NCBI GenBank assembly: GCA_012934845.2
Contig: WNNJ02003654.1
Location: forward strand, 226,636-290,635
Origin: Pomphorhynchus laevis
Taxonomy: Eukaryota > Acanthocephala > Palaeacanthocephala > Echinorhynchida > Pomphorhynchidae
Direction of reading: 5' to 3'
DNA: 64,000 bases
Of the stretch, positions 1 to 11,290 are shown one piece after another. Each line of letters begins with the position of its first letter. Positions within the stretch are counted from its first letter, which is position 1. A program made the translations under genes and the position numbers. The notes beneath the pieces were generated by a model. That model was not told the DNA's origin and did no database searches. It was given only the letters and a program-made list of their open reading frames with translations.

Positions 1-1318
1 CTCCTTGGGGTGACTTCAGGAGCAGGGACTTATCTGTTACAGATATCCTTAACTCATGGAAGCCACTTCCGGGCACCTCTAAATCCGTCGCTTCACTATC
101 TTCTCGGGTCTATCAGCTTTTGACAGCCGATCAAAGAAGAGAAGTGGCCGTCACAATGCTTTTAGCCTCACCATCCAATGTAGCCGCCATCAATATTAGT
201 CGAAGAACTTTTTTACCCAAGTGTAGTCCGGTTTCATGTCCTAAAGATCTGCGGCCTTTTTAAATTCAAAACTCCCTCATCTCCATTTACGAATGAGCGC
301 TTTTGCATAGAATCCGCGACCATTTAAGTATGCGTAATTTGATCCCACCGAGTTTTCATCGGTCTGTCAAAGGACGCTCGGTCCATTCAGCAATAGGTGA
401 AGTGTTCAGTTTTGTACGGATAATATCCATCAACTAGCTGTGGCTGTTTTCCTTGACTTTTCTGCTGCATTTGATCGCATTTCCATTCCCTTTGTTATAT
501 CTTCTCTCAGGTCCCCAGGGTTGCCTGCAAGAATTGTTGACATGGTGGAAATATTGCTGTACACCAAGCGATTCTTCTTTAAAGACGACCTGATGCACGT
601 CAGTTCTACCCTATTACGGGTGTGCCTCAAAGCTCCACACTTTTCCAATCTTATATCTTGCTGCCTCCATTGAACTATACAAAAAATTAAAACGCGATCA
701 AAATCTAGTGGTATACGCTGATGACACCACGGCCCTGTTCTATGGACCCAGGTGCACAGATGTCGCCTCGGACATCAGCCGTATCTTTTTAAGATTAACA
801 CACCTGCTGACCCCATCCAATCTTTGTTTTAATTCCTCCTAATCGCAATTGGTTGTCTTTCATGGCACCCCTGATATAAAGAAAAAATTAAAAAGACTAG
901 CACTCTCAGCTCTATCTTCCATATTGACTAATCAACCACTTCTTACCTTCATAAGTCGAGTAAAATACCTGGGGTTAACTGTTACGGTGAACCGGTCGGC
1001 GACAGCTGACCTGGATAGACTTAAACGTATCTTGAAGTAAGCTAGGTGGGCCCTGAAACGGGCTCAGCATCTGTCGTTGAATGGGAAAAACCAAGTGCGC
1101 CTCTGGGGTTTTCGGGCTTTCTCGGAATTAGTCTTCTTTTCGAGAGGACGTCCTCCAGAGCTAAGACTAAGGTTTCTCAAGCTCCTTGTCTAGGTTTACG
1201 CAGCATAGTCTGCCTCGACTGGACTCTTCGGAGGGTGAAATACTCCGGATGGTTCAGTCGGAGAGCGGCGTGTTGGATTGGCTGGAGTGCTCAGATCCCA
1301 CTGGACCTGAGGTCATGA
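1..1318 (+). pseudogene. LINE-A reverse transcriptase, 5' cut by window edge, decayed
   Basis: This is the ORF2 reverse transcriptase of an APE-type non-LTR retrotransposon (family A here; I/Jockey/R1-like, clade unresolved). Seen in order: a finger region reading RPxxIQNSLISIYE-like near 250-300; RT motif A with VFLDFSAAFDRI at about 446-480; a GxxQGS-like region near 620; the catalytic YADD at 713-724 followed by TTALFYGP; and a thumb/C-terminal part at 849-1318 with VVFHGTPDIKKKLKRLAL. Frameshifts and stops break it into three frames (440-673, 849-1040, 1046-1318). Bases 1-1310 are almost identical to the reverse complement of 21272-22581, so the two copies are recent or were homogenised. 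It probably continues upstream of the window. Confidence 0.85.
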
Positions 1319-1822
1319 AGATAGATTGAAGACTTCAAACAAACTAAATTAAGAAGATATTTCTGATATGCTTTTGTTATTCGTATTTTTCTTTTTTAAC
1401 TGACATTTATCGTCATGTATTATTTTGTTAAGCAAATCTTTATTTATTTTATAAAAATGAAGAAATAAAATAAAAAATAGAGGAATTTAAAACATTTTAA
1501 ACAATAGATTACAAACATTATTTATGTTATATAAAAAGAAAATACAAAAAATATAAAAAATATGTTTTGTTATAAGATAACTTTTGCTAGTAGTTACTTG
1601 CAAAATATCAAAATATTGTTTCGTGTCGTTCAACTATACCTGATAGTTCAAGGAAATTAAAAAATTTAAATACAGATCAGGATGGATATATTTCTAATAA
1701 TCTTTATCCTTTATATCCGTCTAATTTTAAAAGACTCGGTGATATCTTCACCTATTCTTTCGATAATGTAAAGAAAATAAAAAACTAAATAAAAAATATT
1801 TTTATAATCAAAAGTTTTCGTT
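1319..1822. repeat. AT-rich stretch with a terminal-repeat-like block at 1584-1660
   Basis: No gene is visible. Bases 1584-1660 match a dispersed block also found inverted or direct at 18261-18330, 26631-26680, 33836-33900 and 34012-34076. Its hallmark is GCTAGTAGTTACT followed by a T/G-rich tract, then ACCTGATAGTTC and GGAAATTAAA. In orientation this copy looks like a right-hand terminus of a DNA-transposon or foldback family. From about 1455 onward the sequence also parallels 20217 onward. Confidence 0.5.
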
Positions 1823-2330
1823 TATATTAATTTTAAGGTTAAGTCAGCTTTATTACCAACAATTAAGTTATCCTTTAGTTTGTTAATATAAAACGCTTCT
1901 AAAATCTTATGTTTAAATATACTGGATTCTTTTGATAATATGGTAGTTCCATCGAAATTAATTATGTGATCATTATTAATGCTATGATCAACTAAGGCAC
2001 TGCTTGTTCCAAGTTTAAATGTGAATTTATGCTGGCTTACTCTTTTATTTATACTGTATTTAATTTTTTAAACATTATACCATTTAGGCATTCTTTTATT
2101 GTACAAAACAATATCATAGGATGTTGAAATTTAGTTTTCATTAATGTATTTTTAAAGCGATTATTCCGTGTATCATTGACATATGAAATCCCTATATACT
2201 TCCGTTCTTTTGAAGGACAAAATATATGAATTTTATTAGTTCTGGTCTTATATAAAGCCTTTTCAACTACCCACTCTGGAAATTGGTATTTTCTTAAAGT
2301 GTCAATTATTAAGCCATCACGTTATTTCAT
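1823..2330 (-). pseudogene. Canonical Penelope-like element, C-terminal GIY-YIG region
   Basis: Translated on the minus strand, this holds the RT-endonuclease linker and the C-terminal part of the GIY-YIG endonuclease of a canonical PLE. Seen: PEWVVEKALYK, a KYIGISYVNDTxNNRFKNTL-like linker, and the tail with SALVDHSINNDHIINF, ILSKESSIFKHKILEAFYI and a natural stop at about 1823. The H..H, E and ILEA pattern is typical of the domain that ends canonical PLE proteins. The catalytic GIY-YIG core is missing or scrambled. The RT half of the same kind of element follows at 2330-2650 in the opposite orientation, so the element is internally inverted. The whole block recurs at 20217-21060. Confidence 0.6.
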
Positions 2331-2650
2331 CTCGACAAAATCGGAGCAAATCAAATTGTTTCGCAAAACAATGATCTAGCAGCAGCTACTTTCCAAGTGT
2401 TAAGGGTTTTTGAAGACCAAGAAACAACATTAGGTTTCAATCCAACCTTTTGAAAAACTGATGTTTTCAAATTATTTCGACGATACATTTGTTGTTCCTG
2501 GTAACATAGACGTCAAACGGTTGTTATCTAATTTAAATAGTTTTGATAGAGACATACAATTAAAAATGACGGAAGAGCAAAATAATTATTTAACTTTTTA
2601 AGATACACTCGATAGCAGGCTTTCAAACAATCACACCTGATAGTTCCTAG
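2330..2650 (+). pseudogene. Canonical Penelope-like element, RT palm fragment
   Basis: The plus strand encodes a PLE reverse-transcriptase palm fragment. The catalytic motif NYFDDTFVV lies at about 2470-2493, with Y-F-D-D at 2473-2484. It is followed by a helix ending NSFDRDIQLKMTEEQ and the motif NNYLTF, then an in-frame stop where FLD is expected and DTLDSRLSN after it. The order YxDD, then I-x-FTxExE, then LxFLD is that of Penelope RTs. Upstream, 2330-2455 reads openly as DKIGANQIVSQNNDLAAATF, which I do not recognise. The fragment is inactive. Confidence 0.6.
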
Positions 2651-2689
2651 ATATTTAGAAATTCCAAAATATTTTTTTTGAATTTGTGA

Positions 2690-3440
2690 CTTAATAGCTG
2701 ACGTTGTGACTAATAAATAACAGACGTTGTATCAGAATAAGGATTAGAGGTCATCAGTGGGAAGTACTATGCTATCAGGTTTCGGCCCCTTACTACTCTA
2801 CCCAACATAACAGCGGGGCAAAATACATGCTAATGATGTATTTCCTATGAAATAACTATCTAGTATCTTATTCTAATACAAAGTATATTATTTATTATCC
2901 ATCCATAAAAATTTGCCACTTAAGAGTTTAAATTTATTCTTCATATTATTGTGTTGATATATATTTTACTATTTTCTGCTTGATGTTATTTTTATAGTAA
3001 CCTAGTTTAAAATATGTATCTATTAAATTATTTAAATGATTTTGAAGAAAGCCAATATCATTACATATTGTTGCAATTCTTAAAATTTCATTATTTAATG
3101 TATTATATTTTATATTATATGGTATGCATGAATGCTCATGCAAAAATATGTTTCTTGTAAATTTAAATATGTCATCTTTACGATATAAATTAATAGTAGT
3201 TTTAGCTAATGTTAATTTAATGTTCATATCTAGATAAACACCTTTTTTATCATTAATATTGGTTTTGTTAAGAATAAAGCTTTCTGGATAAATGTGTTCA
3301 CTAATTGAATAAAAATTATTAGAATTAAATACACATATATCATCAATGTATCGAAACATATATTTCATATATTTATATTGTTTAGATTTAGTTTTTAGAT
3401 TTAGTTTTTGTACAGACATTTATTCTGTGAATTTATTGGC
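2690..3440 (-). pseudogene. Naiad-type PLE copy a: RT palm/thumb and 3' end
   Basis: This minus-strand copy of the second PLE type carries RT motif 5 (FRYIDDICVFN, about 3330-3360), then YPESFILNKTNINDKKGVYL, a YRKDDIFKFTRN block, HEHSCIPYNIKYNTLNNEI, and a C-terminal RT/thumb segment ending near 2946. The frame is open for 157 codons, so this part is among the best preserved. Downstream on the minus strand (2690-2945) lies the conserved 3' region with CTGATGA, CCGAAAC and ACAACGTCTGTTATTTATT motifs shared with the copies ending near 5625 and 29345. The 5' half of the element is absent. Confidence 0.75.
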
Positions 3441-4439
3441 TTTTAATTTTTGGTTAATCTATCAGCATTCCGTCGATTCATTATTTAATTGCCTGTCTAG
3501 CATTGATTGGCAGCTATCGCAACTTAGAGAAATCTAAACTTCTTTGATGATGTATAATTTATTTTGAATTTTGTGATCTAAGAATATTGAAATCTTCTAT
3601 AAATTTGCTCTGATTGCAATAACATAAAATAAAGTCAGTACTTTAAGAATCTGCAATAAGTAAATCAAAATGCTTACGCCGATTTTGCACTGTTTCAGTT
3701 TTTAAATTAGCTTTCAGCTTTGATGAATATGAACAATAATTATAAAATATTATCAAATATTTTGTATATTGAATATTTTAACAATCAGAAACAAGAACTT
3801 TAAATGATAAATATTAACCATGAACTTTAAAAACGTTGATAAACAAAGCTATCAACGTATTAATTTGCTAATTATTATGCCGTTATGGCACAAAGAACAA
3901 CTAAATGATGGTTAACAACAATTTTTGTAAAGCATTTATCAAATGTGTGTTGCAAGGTAATCAGAGAATATAAGTAAAAAATATGATCTTATAAAGTGAT
4001 CATTTTAAGTGATAAATTACAAAGTGATTACTGTTAAAAATAGTGGTCTGATAAATATAATGCCTCTTATTTATTAGTAATTCATAAAATAATATTAAAA
4101 GTTAATAATATTATGAACAGTAATTCATATGATCAATAATATCTTTTTCCGAATATAAGATTAATTAATTTTACTAACGCTTCTTTAATATCTACTAATG
4201 CATACCATATAATATAAAATCTATCATATCTATCATGCATACCATATAATATAAAATATAATACATTAAATACTGAAATTTTAAGAATTGCAACAATATG
4301 TAACGATATTGACTTTCTTCAAAATCATTAAAATAATTTAATAGAAATATCAAATTATATTAATATTTTTTATATAAATATAAAAATATAATATAATATA
4401 TTTTATTTAATATATTATATTTTTTATATATTAAATACG
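3441..4439. other. AT-rich intergenic sequence
   Basis: No gene or RNA gene is visible. A short scrap of the PLE block (CATACCATATAATATAAAA and following bases) recurs twice around 4198-4330. The terminal PLE motif CTTATTTATTAGT sits near 4066, upstream of copy b. Confidence 0.5.
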
Positions 4440-5625
4440 TAGTGAGTTAAGTTTAGAAACAATTATTACAAGTCACTGTTCTATAATGGATAAAAAGGGT
4501 ATTAAGGTTGAATCAGATAAAACTATACCTATATTATATTGGAATCCAAAATTGCATAAAAATCCAATAAAACTTAGGTTCATTTGTGCGTTTAAATGTA
4601 CATTAAAACCACTTTCTGTCTATACGAATAAAATACTTAAAGTAATTAAAACACAGTGACTAATTAAGTAATTAAAGCACACTGTGTTATAATAATTATA
4701 ACGCCTATCTAACAAAAGTTAAACCATCAAATAAATATAAATATATGGATAAAATTGAATTAATAGAATCCTTAAATATTCTGATAAATCAAAATTATTT
4801 AAAAGTAGGGACATCTATATTTAGACAAGTAAAAGGTGTTCTAATGAGTGGTAATAGTAGCCCAATTATAGCTGACTTGTTTTTAAGCTTTATAGAATAT
4901 GAATTTGTTCATAACTGTGCAAAAACTAAATCTAAACAATATAAATATATGAAATATATGTTTCGATACATTGATGATATGTGTATTTAATTCTAATAAT
5001 TTTTATTCAATTAGTGAGCACATTTATCCAGAAAGCCTTATTCTTAACAAAACCAATATTAATGATAAAGAAGGTGTATATCTAGATATGAACATTAAAT
5101 TAACATTAACTAAAACTACTATTAATTTATATCGTAAAGATAACATATTTAAATTTACAAGAAACATATTTTTGCATGAGCATTCATGAATACTATATAA
5201 TATAAAATATAATACATTAAATAATGAAATTTTAAGAATTGCAACAATATGTATTGATATTGGCTTTCTTCAAAATCATTTAAACAATTTAATAGATTCA
5301 TATTTTAAACTAGGTTACTATAGAAATAACATCAAGCAGAAAATAGTAAAATATATAAATCAACACAATAATATAAAGAATAAATTTAAACTCTTAAGTG
5401 GGAAATTTTTATGGATGGATAATAAATAATATACTTTGCATTAGAATAAGATACTAGATAGTTTTATCAGAGGAAATACATCATTAGCATGTATTTGGCC
5501 CCGCTGCTATGTTGGGTAGAGGAGTTAGGGGCCGAAACCTGATAGCATAGCAGTTCCTCCTGATGACCTCTAATTCTTATTCTGATACAACGTCTGTTAT
5601 TTATTAGTCAATTCATAAAAATGAC
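4440..5625 (+). pseudogene. Naiad-type PLE copy b: RT with frameshift after YIDD
   Basis: The copy starts within the RT fingers (ILYWNPKLHKNPIK-like at about 4530-4570). It has an internal deletion around 4660-4690, then IESLNILINQNYL, the motif-4 region FRQVKGVLMSGNSSPIIADLFLSF and motif 5 FRYIDD at about 4960-4979. A 2-bp loss immediately after YIDD shifts the frame. The next block (FNSNNFYSISEHIYPESLILNKT) continues in another frame to about 5400. The 3' region to 5625 keeps CCGAAAC (5532-5538), CTGATGA (5560-5566) and GTC (5592-5594). No endonuclease domain is present. Confidence 0.75.
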
Positions 5626-5990
5626 GTTTATTTTAAATTTATTTTTTTAACTTGATTTAAATTATAGAAAATCTAAAAACAATTATTAATTTTATTATTA
5701 AATTATTAAATTTTGATTTAGCATTATTAGGTTTTTTTTTATAATTATATTAAATACGCAGACTCAGTTAGCTGATTTAATTTAATTGTAATACACCGGA
5801 ACATTTTAGTGATAAAATTTTCCGGTGTAATTGTTTGTTAATTGTTTATAAATATTGTTTATTTATGAAAAATAGTTATAAATTTTTTTAATTTATTAAT
5901 ATAATATAAAATTCCAATTGTTATATCGTTATAAAGCCGATAATAATTATTATTATTATCATTATTATTATTATCTTATTTATTATTTGA
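5626..5990. other. AT-rich stretch with PLE-associated motif
   Basis: No gene is seen. The motif AAATACGCAGACTCAGTTAGC near 5752 recurs as AAATACGTAGACTCAGTTAGC at about 29620, 29759 and 30119, always downstream of a PLE 3' end. It may therefore belong to the element's distal 3' region. A short CCGGTGTA / TACACCGG inverted repeat lies around 5790-5830. Confidence 0.4.
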
Positions 5991-6660
5991 TATCGGCCTG
6001 ATTATCATAAAGCCGATATCATTACAAATTGTTGCAATTCTTAATATTTCATTATTTAATGTATTATATTTTATATTATATGGTATGCGTGAATGCTCAT
6101 GCAACAATATGTATATTGTATATTTAAATATGTCATTTTTACGATATAAATTAAAAGTAGCCGATGTTATTGATGTTATTGATTAATTGATGTTAATTTA
6201 ATGTTCATATCTAGATATACACCTTCTTTATCGTTAATATTGGTTTTATTAAGAATAAGGCTACCCGGATAAATTTGTCCTCTTATATATTTGTTCAATA
6301 TATAAAAACTTGTATTTTTCATTTCTTTATATAATTTAGATATATATTTTACATAGCTATGTACATATTCATATTCTATAAAGCTTAAAAACAAGTCAGC
6401 TATGATTGGGCTACTATTACCCCAAATTGGAGCACCTTTTATTTGTCTAAATATTGATGTATCTACTGTTAAATAATTTTGATTTATCAAAATATTTTAA
6501 GATTCTAATAATTCAATTATATATACTTGATGGTTTAATTTTTGTGAGATAGACGGTATAATTATTATAGCATCTATATGTATTTTTTTGCGAATATAAG
6601 ATTAATTAATTTTTCTAAGGTTTTTTAAAGAAGCCTTAGAAGCCGTATAAGACTCAGAGG
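5991..6660 (-). pseudogene. Naiad-type PLE copy c: fragmentary RT
   Basis: Minus-strand debris of the same PLE family: a motif-4 region with FRQIKGAPIWGNSSPIIADLFLSF (GG of the motif replaced by WG), then a shortened stretch in which the YIDD catalytic motif is missing. The YPGSLILNKTNINDKEGVYL block joins nearly directly. The HSRIPYNIKYNT-like block lies near 6050-6100. A scrap of the SIFRQ/fingers region remains up to about 6640. The missing catalytic motif makes it dead. Confidence 0.65.
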
Positions 6661-7670
6661 CCACATATGCTAAATCTAGTTTGTATAAAGCGCACTAAAA
6701 TCGTACGTATTTATATTCTGAAAATTAATTCCTTCTCTGTATAATTTATATGATTTTTCTATATGATCAGTGTGACTAAATTGTATGCTTTTAACAAATA
6801 ATTAGTATCAAATATTTTATAAAATATTTGATAACAATAAATAAACATTTTATTAAATAAAAGAATTAAGAAAAATTTTATTAAAATTTTGTCATATCTA
6901 AATAAAATTATTAATAATTAATTGCTGAATTTTTTGATATTTTATTTATTGATATTTATTCTTAATAAAATATTAGATAATAATTCAATGCATAATGGCA
7001 TTAAGAAATTGTTAAAAACCATTATTGTTATTTAGAATTTATATTTATATTTTTATATGATTTTTCTATATAATCAGTGTGACTAAATTCAATTTCAAAT
7101 ATAAATAAATTATTTGAATTTTTGGCCTTATAATTGGATATTTAAAACGTCTGTTCAAAATCGCACGCTAAATTATTCCTATTAAAGAAATCCAATTATT
7201 GTGTGCATATATTTCAAACAACTAAATAATACAAAAAAAAACAAAATTAAATTACCAGAAAAAATAAATAATATATAAATTGTTTTGTAATTGATTACTT
7301 AATTATTTTAAATGACTGTCCAGATTGTAACAAACAACATTAAACTTTGTTTTACATACATCCATCTTATACTAATCATGGAAACAAATATAGGATAGTC
7401 CTGAAATGTTTCGTCATATTGTTCTATAACTCTAAAAGAGATTTGTATAAGACACTAAAAAATGATTAAATTGAGAAAATAGAGTTATATGTTTAACAAA
7501 TTATGAATTTGTTAAATTAGGTATAATGTTTTAGGTATAATGTATTTTGATATAATAAATTAAGATTTCATGTGCCACCATGTAATATTTTATTTTTATA
7601 AAAAATATAATATTATATTTTCTTGATTAATCAAATGCTTGTACATGTATGACAGAAAAGTTAATTATGG
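6661..7670. other. AT-rich intergenic sequence, nothing recognised
   Basis: Low-complexity A/T sequence with no open frame of note. A short phrase (GATTTTTCTATAT then ATCAGTGTGACTAAATT) occurs twice, near 6752 and 7060. Confidence 0.4.
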
Positions 7671-7672
7671 CA

Positions 7673-7990
7673 TAACAGATCTTAAATACATTTATAAATT
7701 TCTTTATCGTTGAATTAGAAAAGAATTCATTTTATCATATTTGAAATTCCACAAATAATATTTTTATCGACGCAATGTTTTAAATCGCAATTCAGATTTA
7801 TTAAAAGCTGGAATGCTTTTGTTTTAAAGAAATTGTGGCATAACATATCTTAAATATATTTATATATTTCTTTATCCTTTAATTAAAAAATAATTCATTA
7901 TTATCTTAAATTTAAATTCCACAAAGAATATTTTTATCGACGCAATGTTTTAAATCGCAATTCAGATTTATTAAAAACTAATTCTTCGTT
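7673..7990. repeat. Two diverged tandem copies of a ~170-bp unit
   Basis: The phrase TTTTTATCGACGCAATG followed by TTTTAAATCGCAATTCAG occurs at 7761 and again at 7931. Flanking similarity (CTTAAATA, ATTTCTTTATC, AAATTCCACAAA) extends on both sides, giving a period near 170 bp. The right copy abuts the 110-codon ORF. Confidence 0.7.
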
Positions 7991-7999
7991 ATTGTACAA

Positions 8000-8332
8000 T
8001 TATATGCAATTCAAGACAAAAGTAAATGCATTAATTAATACAATTGAAATTGCCCGTTCTTCTAATGATTGATCTAATATAGCTTTTGCAATTAATTTCC
8101 TAATGTCATTATTTATCAGCTTCAGCACTAAAGCCGGAGCTGAAATATCATTCAAGGATGTTTTAGCATGTGGTGGTAATGACTTGAACACGTCGAGCAA
8201 TTCATCATCAACTTTATTGAACAACAAACCACATGGTGGTAATTTCTGGCATTGAAGTGTGAGATTTTTGTTATGATGATTTGTTACGATCTTAATGACA
8301 TTCTCTTCGACTACTCTCTTGATCCAATCCAT
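8000..8332 (-). CDS. Hypothetical 110-residue ORF, possibly a gene fragment
   Basis: An uninterrupted minus-strand ORF of 110 codons in otherwise stop-rich DNA. The product starts MDWIKRVVEENVIK, is mixed helical in composition, contains LPPHAKTSLNDISAPALVLKLI and ends with a hydrophobic stretch (ISIVLINAFTFVLNCI). The frame stays open upstream of the chosen Met (KERSFTNWKVRAMDWIK reads through), so the true start is uncertain and the ORF may be an exon or a truncated element gene. I do not recognise the family. Its length against the local base composition is the only support for coding. Confidence 0.3.
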   Translation of the reverse strand: MDWIKRVVEENVIKIVTNHHNKNLTLQCQKLPPCGLLFNKVDDELLDVFKSLPPHAKTSLNDISAPALVLKLINNDIRKLIAKAILDQSLEERAISIVLINAFTFVLNCI

Positions 8333-8489
8333 AGCTCTGACCTTCCAATTCGTAAATGATCTTTCCTTGATAATACTCCAACATGATTTAGAGCAGTGTG
8401 ATCTTCATTTTAATTTTTGATCTTGTTTTCACATCTCAGGACTGCAATTGAGATTTCAATCTCCTCATACAAACTCACATTCCCTGTGT

Positions 8490-8560
8490 ACCTAGTATCC
8501 ATAGTATAGATCCATAGTATAGATCCATACTATAGATCCATAGTATCTTGCTAAGCTTGA
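8490..8560. repeat. Short tandem repeat (TAGATCCATAGTA-like)
   Basis: About four imperfect copies of a 13-15 base phrase, ATCCATAGTATAG and its partly inverted form ATCCATACTATAG, lie in tandem. Confidence 0.75.
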
Positions 8561-8817
8561 AAATTTGGTATCTCGAGAACATAAGGGTAGATTTGTAGAG
8601 AGTTTATCTCTCTTGACAAAAGACATAGATGCATATCTACTTCCTATTGTAGAGAGATTTTAGTGTGTAATACAGATTGTGAAATATATGAATATATTAC
8701 ATTTTAAAATATTATAATAAATTTATATTATATAAAACTATAAGATATTAGCAGCAGTTTATATATATAGTTTATATATTATAGTTTATATATAAACTAT
8801 AAGATATTAGCAGCAGA

Positions 8818-11290
8818 TTGATGCTCAAACTGCGGACTCTCGCATCCAGCATGGTCTAAAAGATGCGCGGTTTTCAAAGCATAACAGAAGAGGCACTCGA
8901 TCCCTTCTAACAAGAAAATCATGCCCGGTGCCGCAATGCTGTAGCCCAGAACCTTGAAACCTCAATTGATCAAATTTTCAACATAGTTAAAATTAAAATG
9001 GCGAAGAGATTGTTGGACATCGAATCTCTTCTCGAGAAACTATCTGACGCGATTTTATCGCTTGTTATAATTTCAACAACCGTTCTCAAGCAATACGCGA
9101 AACGACGCTCCTCTACAAGCAGAATTCCACTTTTAGAAGTTCACAAGCAAGGGAAAGTATGGAACCTTCAGGAATATGATAATAACTATCATCATGGCAA
9201 AGGAGTGGTCAGTTATCCTGCTGTTAGGGCTGAATGCCGGAATGGCAACCTTCCCCTTATGTGCCTAACTAATGGATCCACTGTCTCTTATAGAGACGAC
9301 TTTGAATGTAAAGTAAATTCGAACCGTTTTTACTGAGCATCATCCAGTGTAATTCGGGATGTGCTTTTTTCATTAGCGTCGAGATGCGGATGCTATAGTT
9401 ATTTAGTAAACTAGATCTATCCGGTCCCTCAGGACATTACTTGATTTATTCCAAAGCACATAACCACCAACTTTAAGCCGTTTACAACCCCTTTCCATTC
9501 TTCTCAAGGTATTTTAACGCTGGTAAAGAGCTTCTTAAGATCATCTTATTAAACTACTCTTGCCCAGCCCTTCTTGTTCAGTGATAACACTCAACGGTAA
9601 ACGTTTCATCATAGTCAATGTTTTTATTCGGCTTGGAGAGATTCCCAAGAACCGTAATCTCTTGGATATTAGGTAGCGACATGTTACTTGGTGACAAAAC
9701 GACAGAACTGGTGTTGTATTCTAACCTCAATTTAGCAACGAAAACATTTCAACCACCTATTATTGTCGAATATTCAATCCCACCTCGACAAAGCTCAAGG
9801 TCCTTGCAAAATTCTACACCTTCCCAACCTCTCTGTTTTTTTAGACAAGCACTCTTGAAATAATACTGGAGTTGTAGATATAGACTCCAGCTGAGTAGGA
9901 ATAAAGCGAGTATTGGTCGTCTTAGTTTAACTGTCTTTCTTTTGGAAGATATTCATGAAGAAGAATTTGTTTGCTGGAAGGAATTGGCATCAGACTGAAT
10001 TGCTAGCATAGGCTTTGATAAAGTTCTGGAGTAGTCACTATCCTACACAATTATGAAGTTACTCAATATACTCAAGAAACCTCGCCTTGGAGTGACCTCA
10101 GGAGCAGTGAGTTACTTGTTACAGATAACATATATCCTAAACTCCTGGATGGGGACTTTCTGATACCTTCAGATCCCACGCGCCACTCAATTTAATGTTG
10201 GCGGTATCAACATTAGTCGACGAATATTTTTACCAAAATGATACCGATTTCATATCATAAAGATCCGCGGCCCATTTCCATTCAAAACTCTTTCATCTCC
10301 ATCTACGAAAAAACGCTTGCGCGTAGAATTCACAGTCATTTATGTGGGCATAATTTAATCCCGCCGAGTTTTCATGAATTTGTAAAATATCGCTCGTTTT
10401 ATTCAACAATAGTAAAGTGTATCCATTTTGTCAAGAGAACAGTCATCAGCTTGCTGTAGTGGTTTTATTGACTTTTCTGTTGCATTTTACCGCATCTCAA
10501 TTCCCGTTTATTATCTTTACTCTTAGGACCCTAGGATTGTATGCGAGAATTGTTAAAAATGTGGAAATATTGTTGTATATCAAGCGCTTCTTTTATGAAT
10601 ACGACCTTGATACTTATCAATACCACTATACTACAGGTATGCCTCAAGGTTATCCACTTTCTCTTATCTTATATCTTGCTGCTTCTATTATATTCTTCAA
10701 AACATTTAAACGCGGTCAACATCTAGTTATACGCTAATGACACCACATCTAGACGCATACGCAAAGATGTAAACATCATCCGTTTCTTTTTAAGATTAAA
10801 AAACCAGTTACCACCATCCAATCTTATTCTCAATTACGCAAAATTCCACGTGGTTGTCTTTAATGGCGCCTCTGCAACTAAGAAAAAATTAAAGAGATTA
10901 GCACTATTAGCTCTCTCCTCTATTTTGCAGAATAAACCACTCTCAATCTTCACACATCAAGTAAGATATCTTTACCATTACGTTTAAATGGACGACCGGT
11001 CAGACTTGAATATTTTCAAAAGTGTCCTGAAGAGAGTTAGAATTGACCTGAAACTGGCCCAATATACGCCATTGAGTGAAAAAGCTCAAGTTCGCTTTTA
11101 TGGCACCTGATCTATCTCTCAATTAGCCTTCTTTTCTAGTGGACGTCCCCTAATCAAAGATCTATATCTCTTTCTTGCCTCGAGATACCTACCAAAGTAT
11201 GCCTAGGCTAAACCATCATTGTTAGAGACCCTGATTGGTTTAGAAGAAAGTCGGCGCACTGGTGTAGGCTGGAGGGATCTATTTCTTTTG
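8818..11290 (+). pseudogene. LINE-A copy, strongly decayed, ORF1 end to ORF2 RT
   Basis: The copy opens with a CCHC-like knuckle of the gag-like ORF1 (CSNCG followed by HPAWSKRC at about 8822-8875). It continues with the ORF1 tail (MAKRLLDIESLLEKLSDAIL at 8998), scraps of the APE endonuclease (LLNYSCPAL.. near 9545, DKTTELVL near 9690), and then the RT: RPISIQNSFISIYEKTLARRIHSHL at about 10270-10345, LIPPSFHEFVK, a motif A remnant near 10455-10500, a PQGYPLSLILYLAA motif near 10640-10690 and a thumb at 10850-11150. The YADD box is broken. Frameshifts are frequent, so this is older than the copies at 1-1318 and 21.3-22.6 kb. Confidence 0.7.

Noticed and set aside
5485-5625. HDV-like ribozyme reading of the PLE 3' pseudoknot
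   Set aside because: The A-B-A'-B' order fits HDV-like folds, but there is no P3 hairpin, no P4, and no C-plus-purine joining motif before P2'. Two of three other copies lose the helices.
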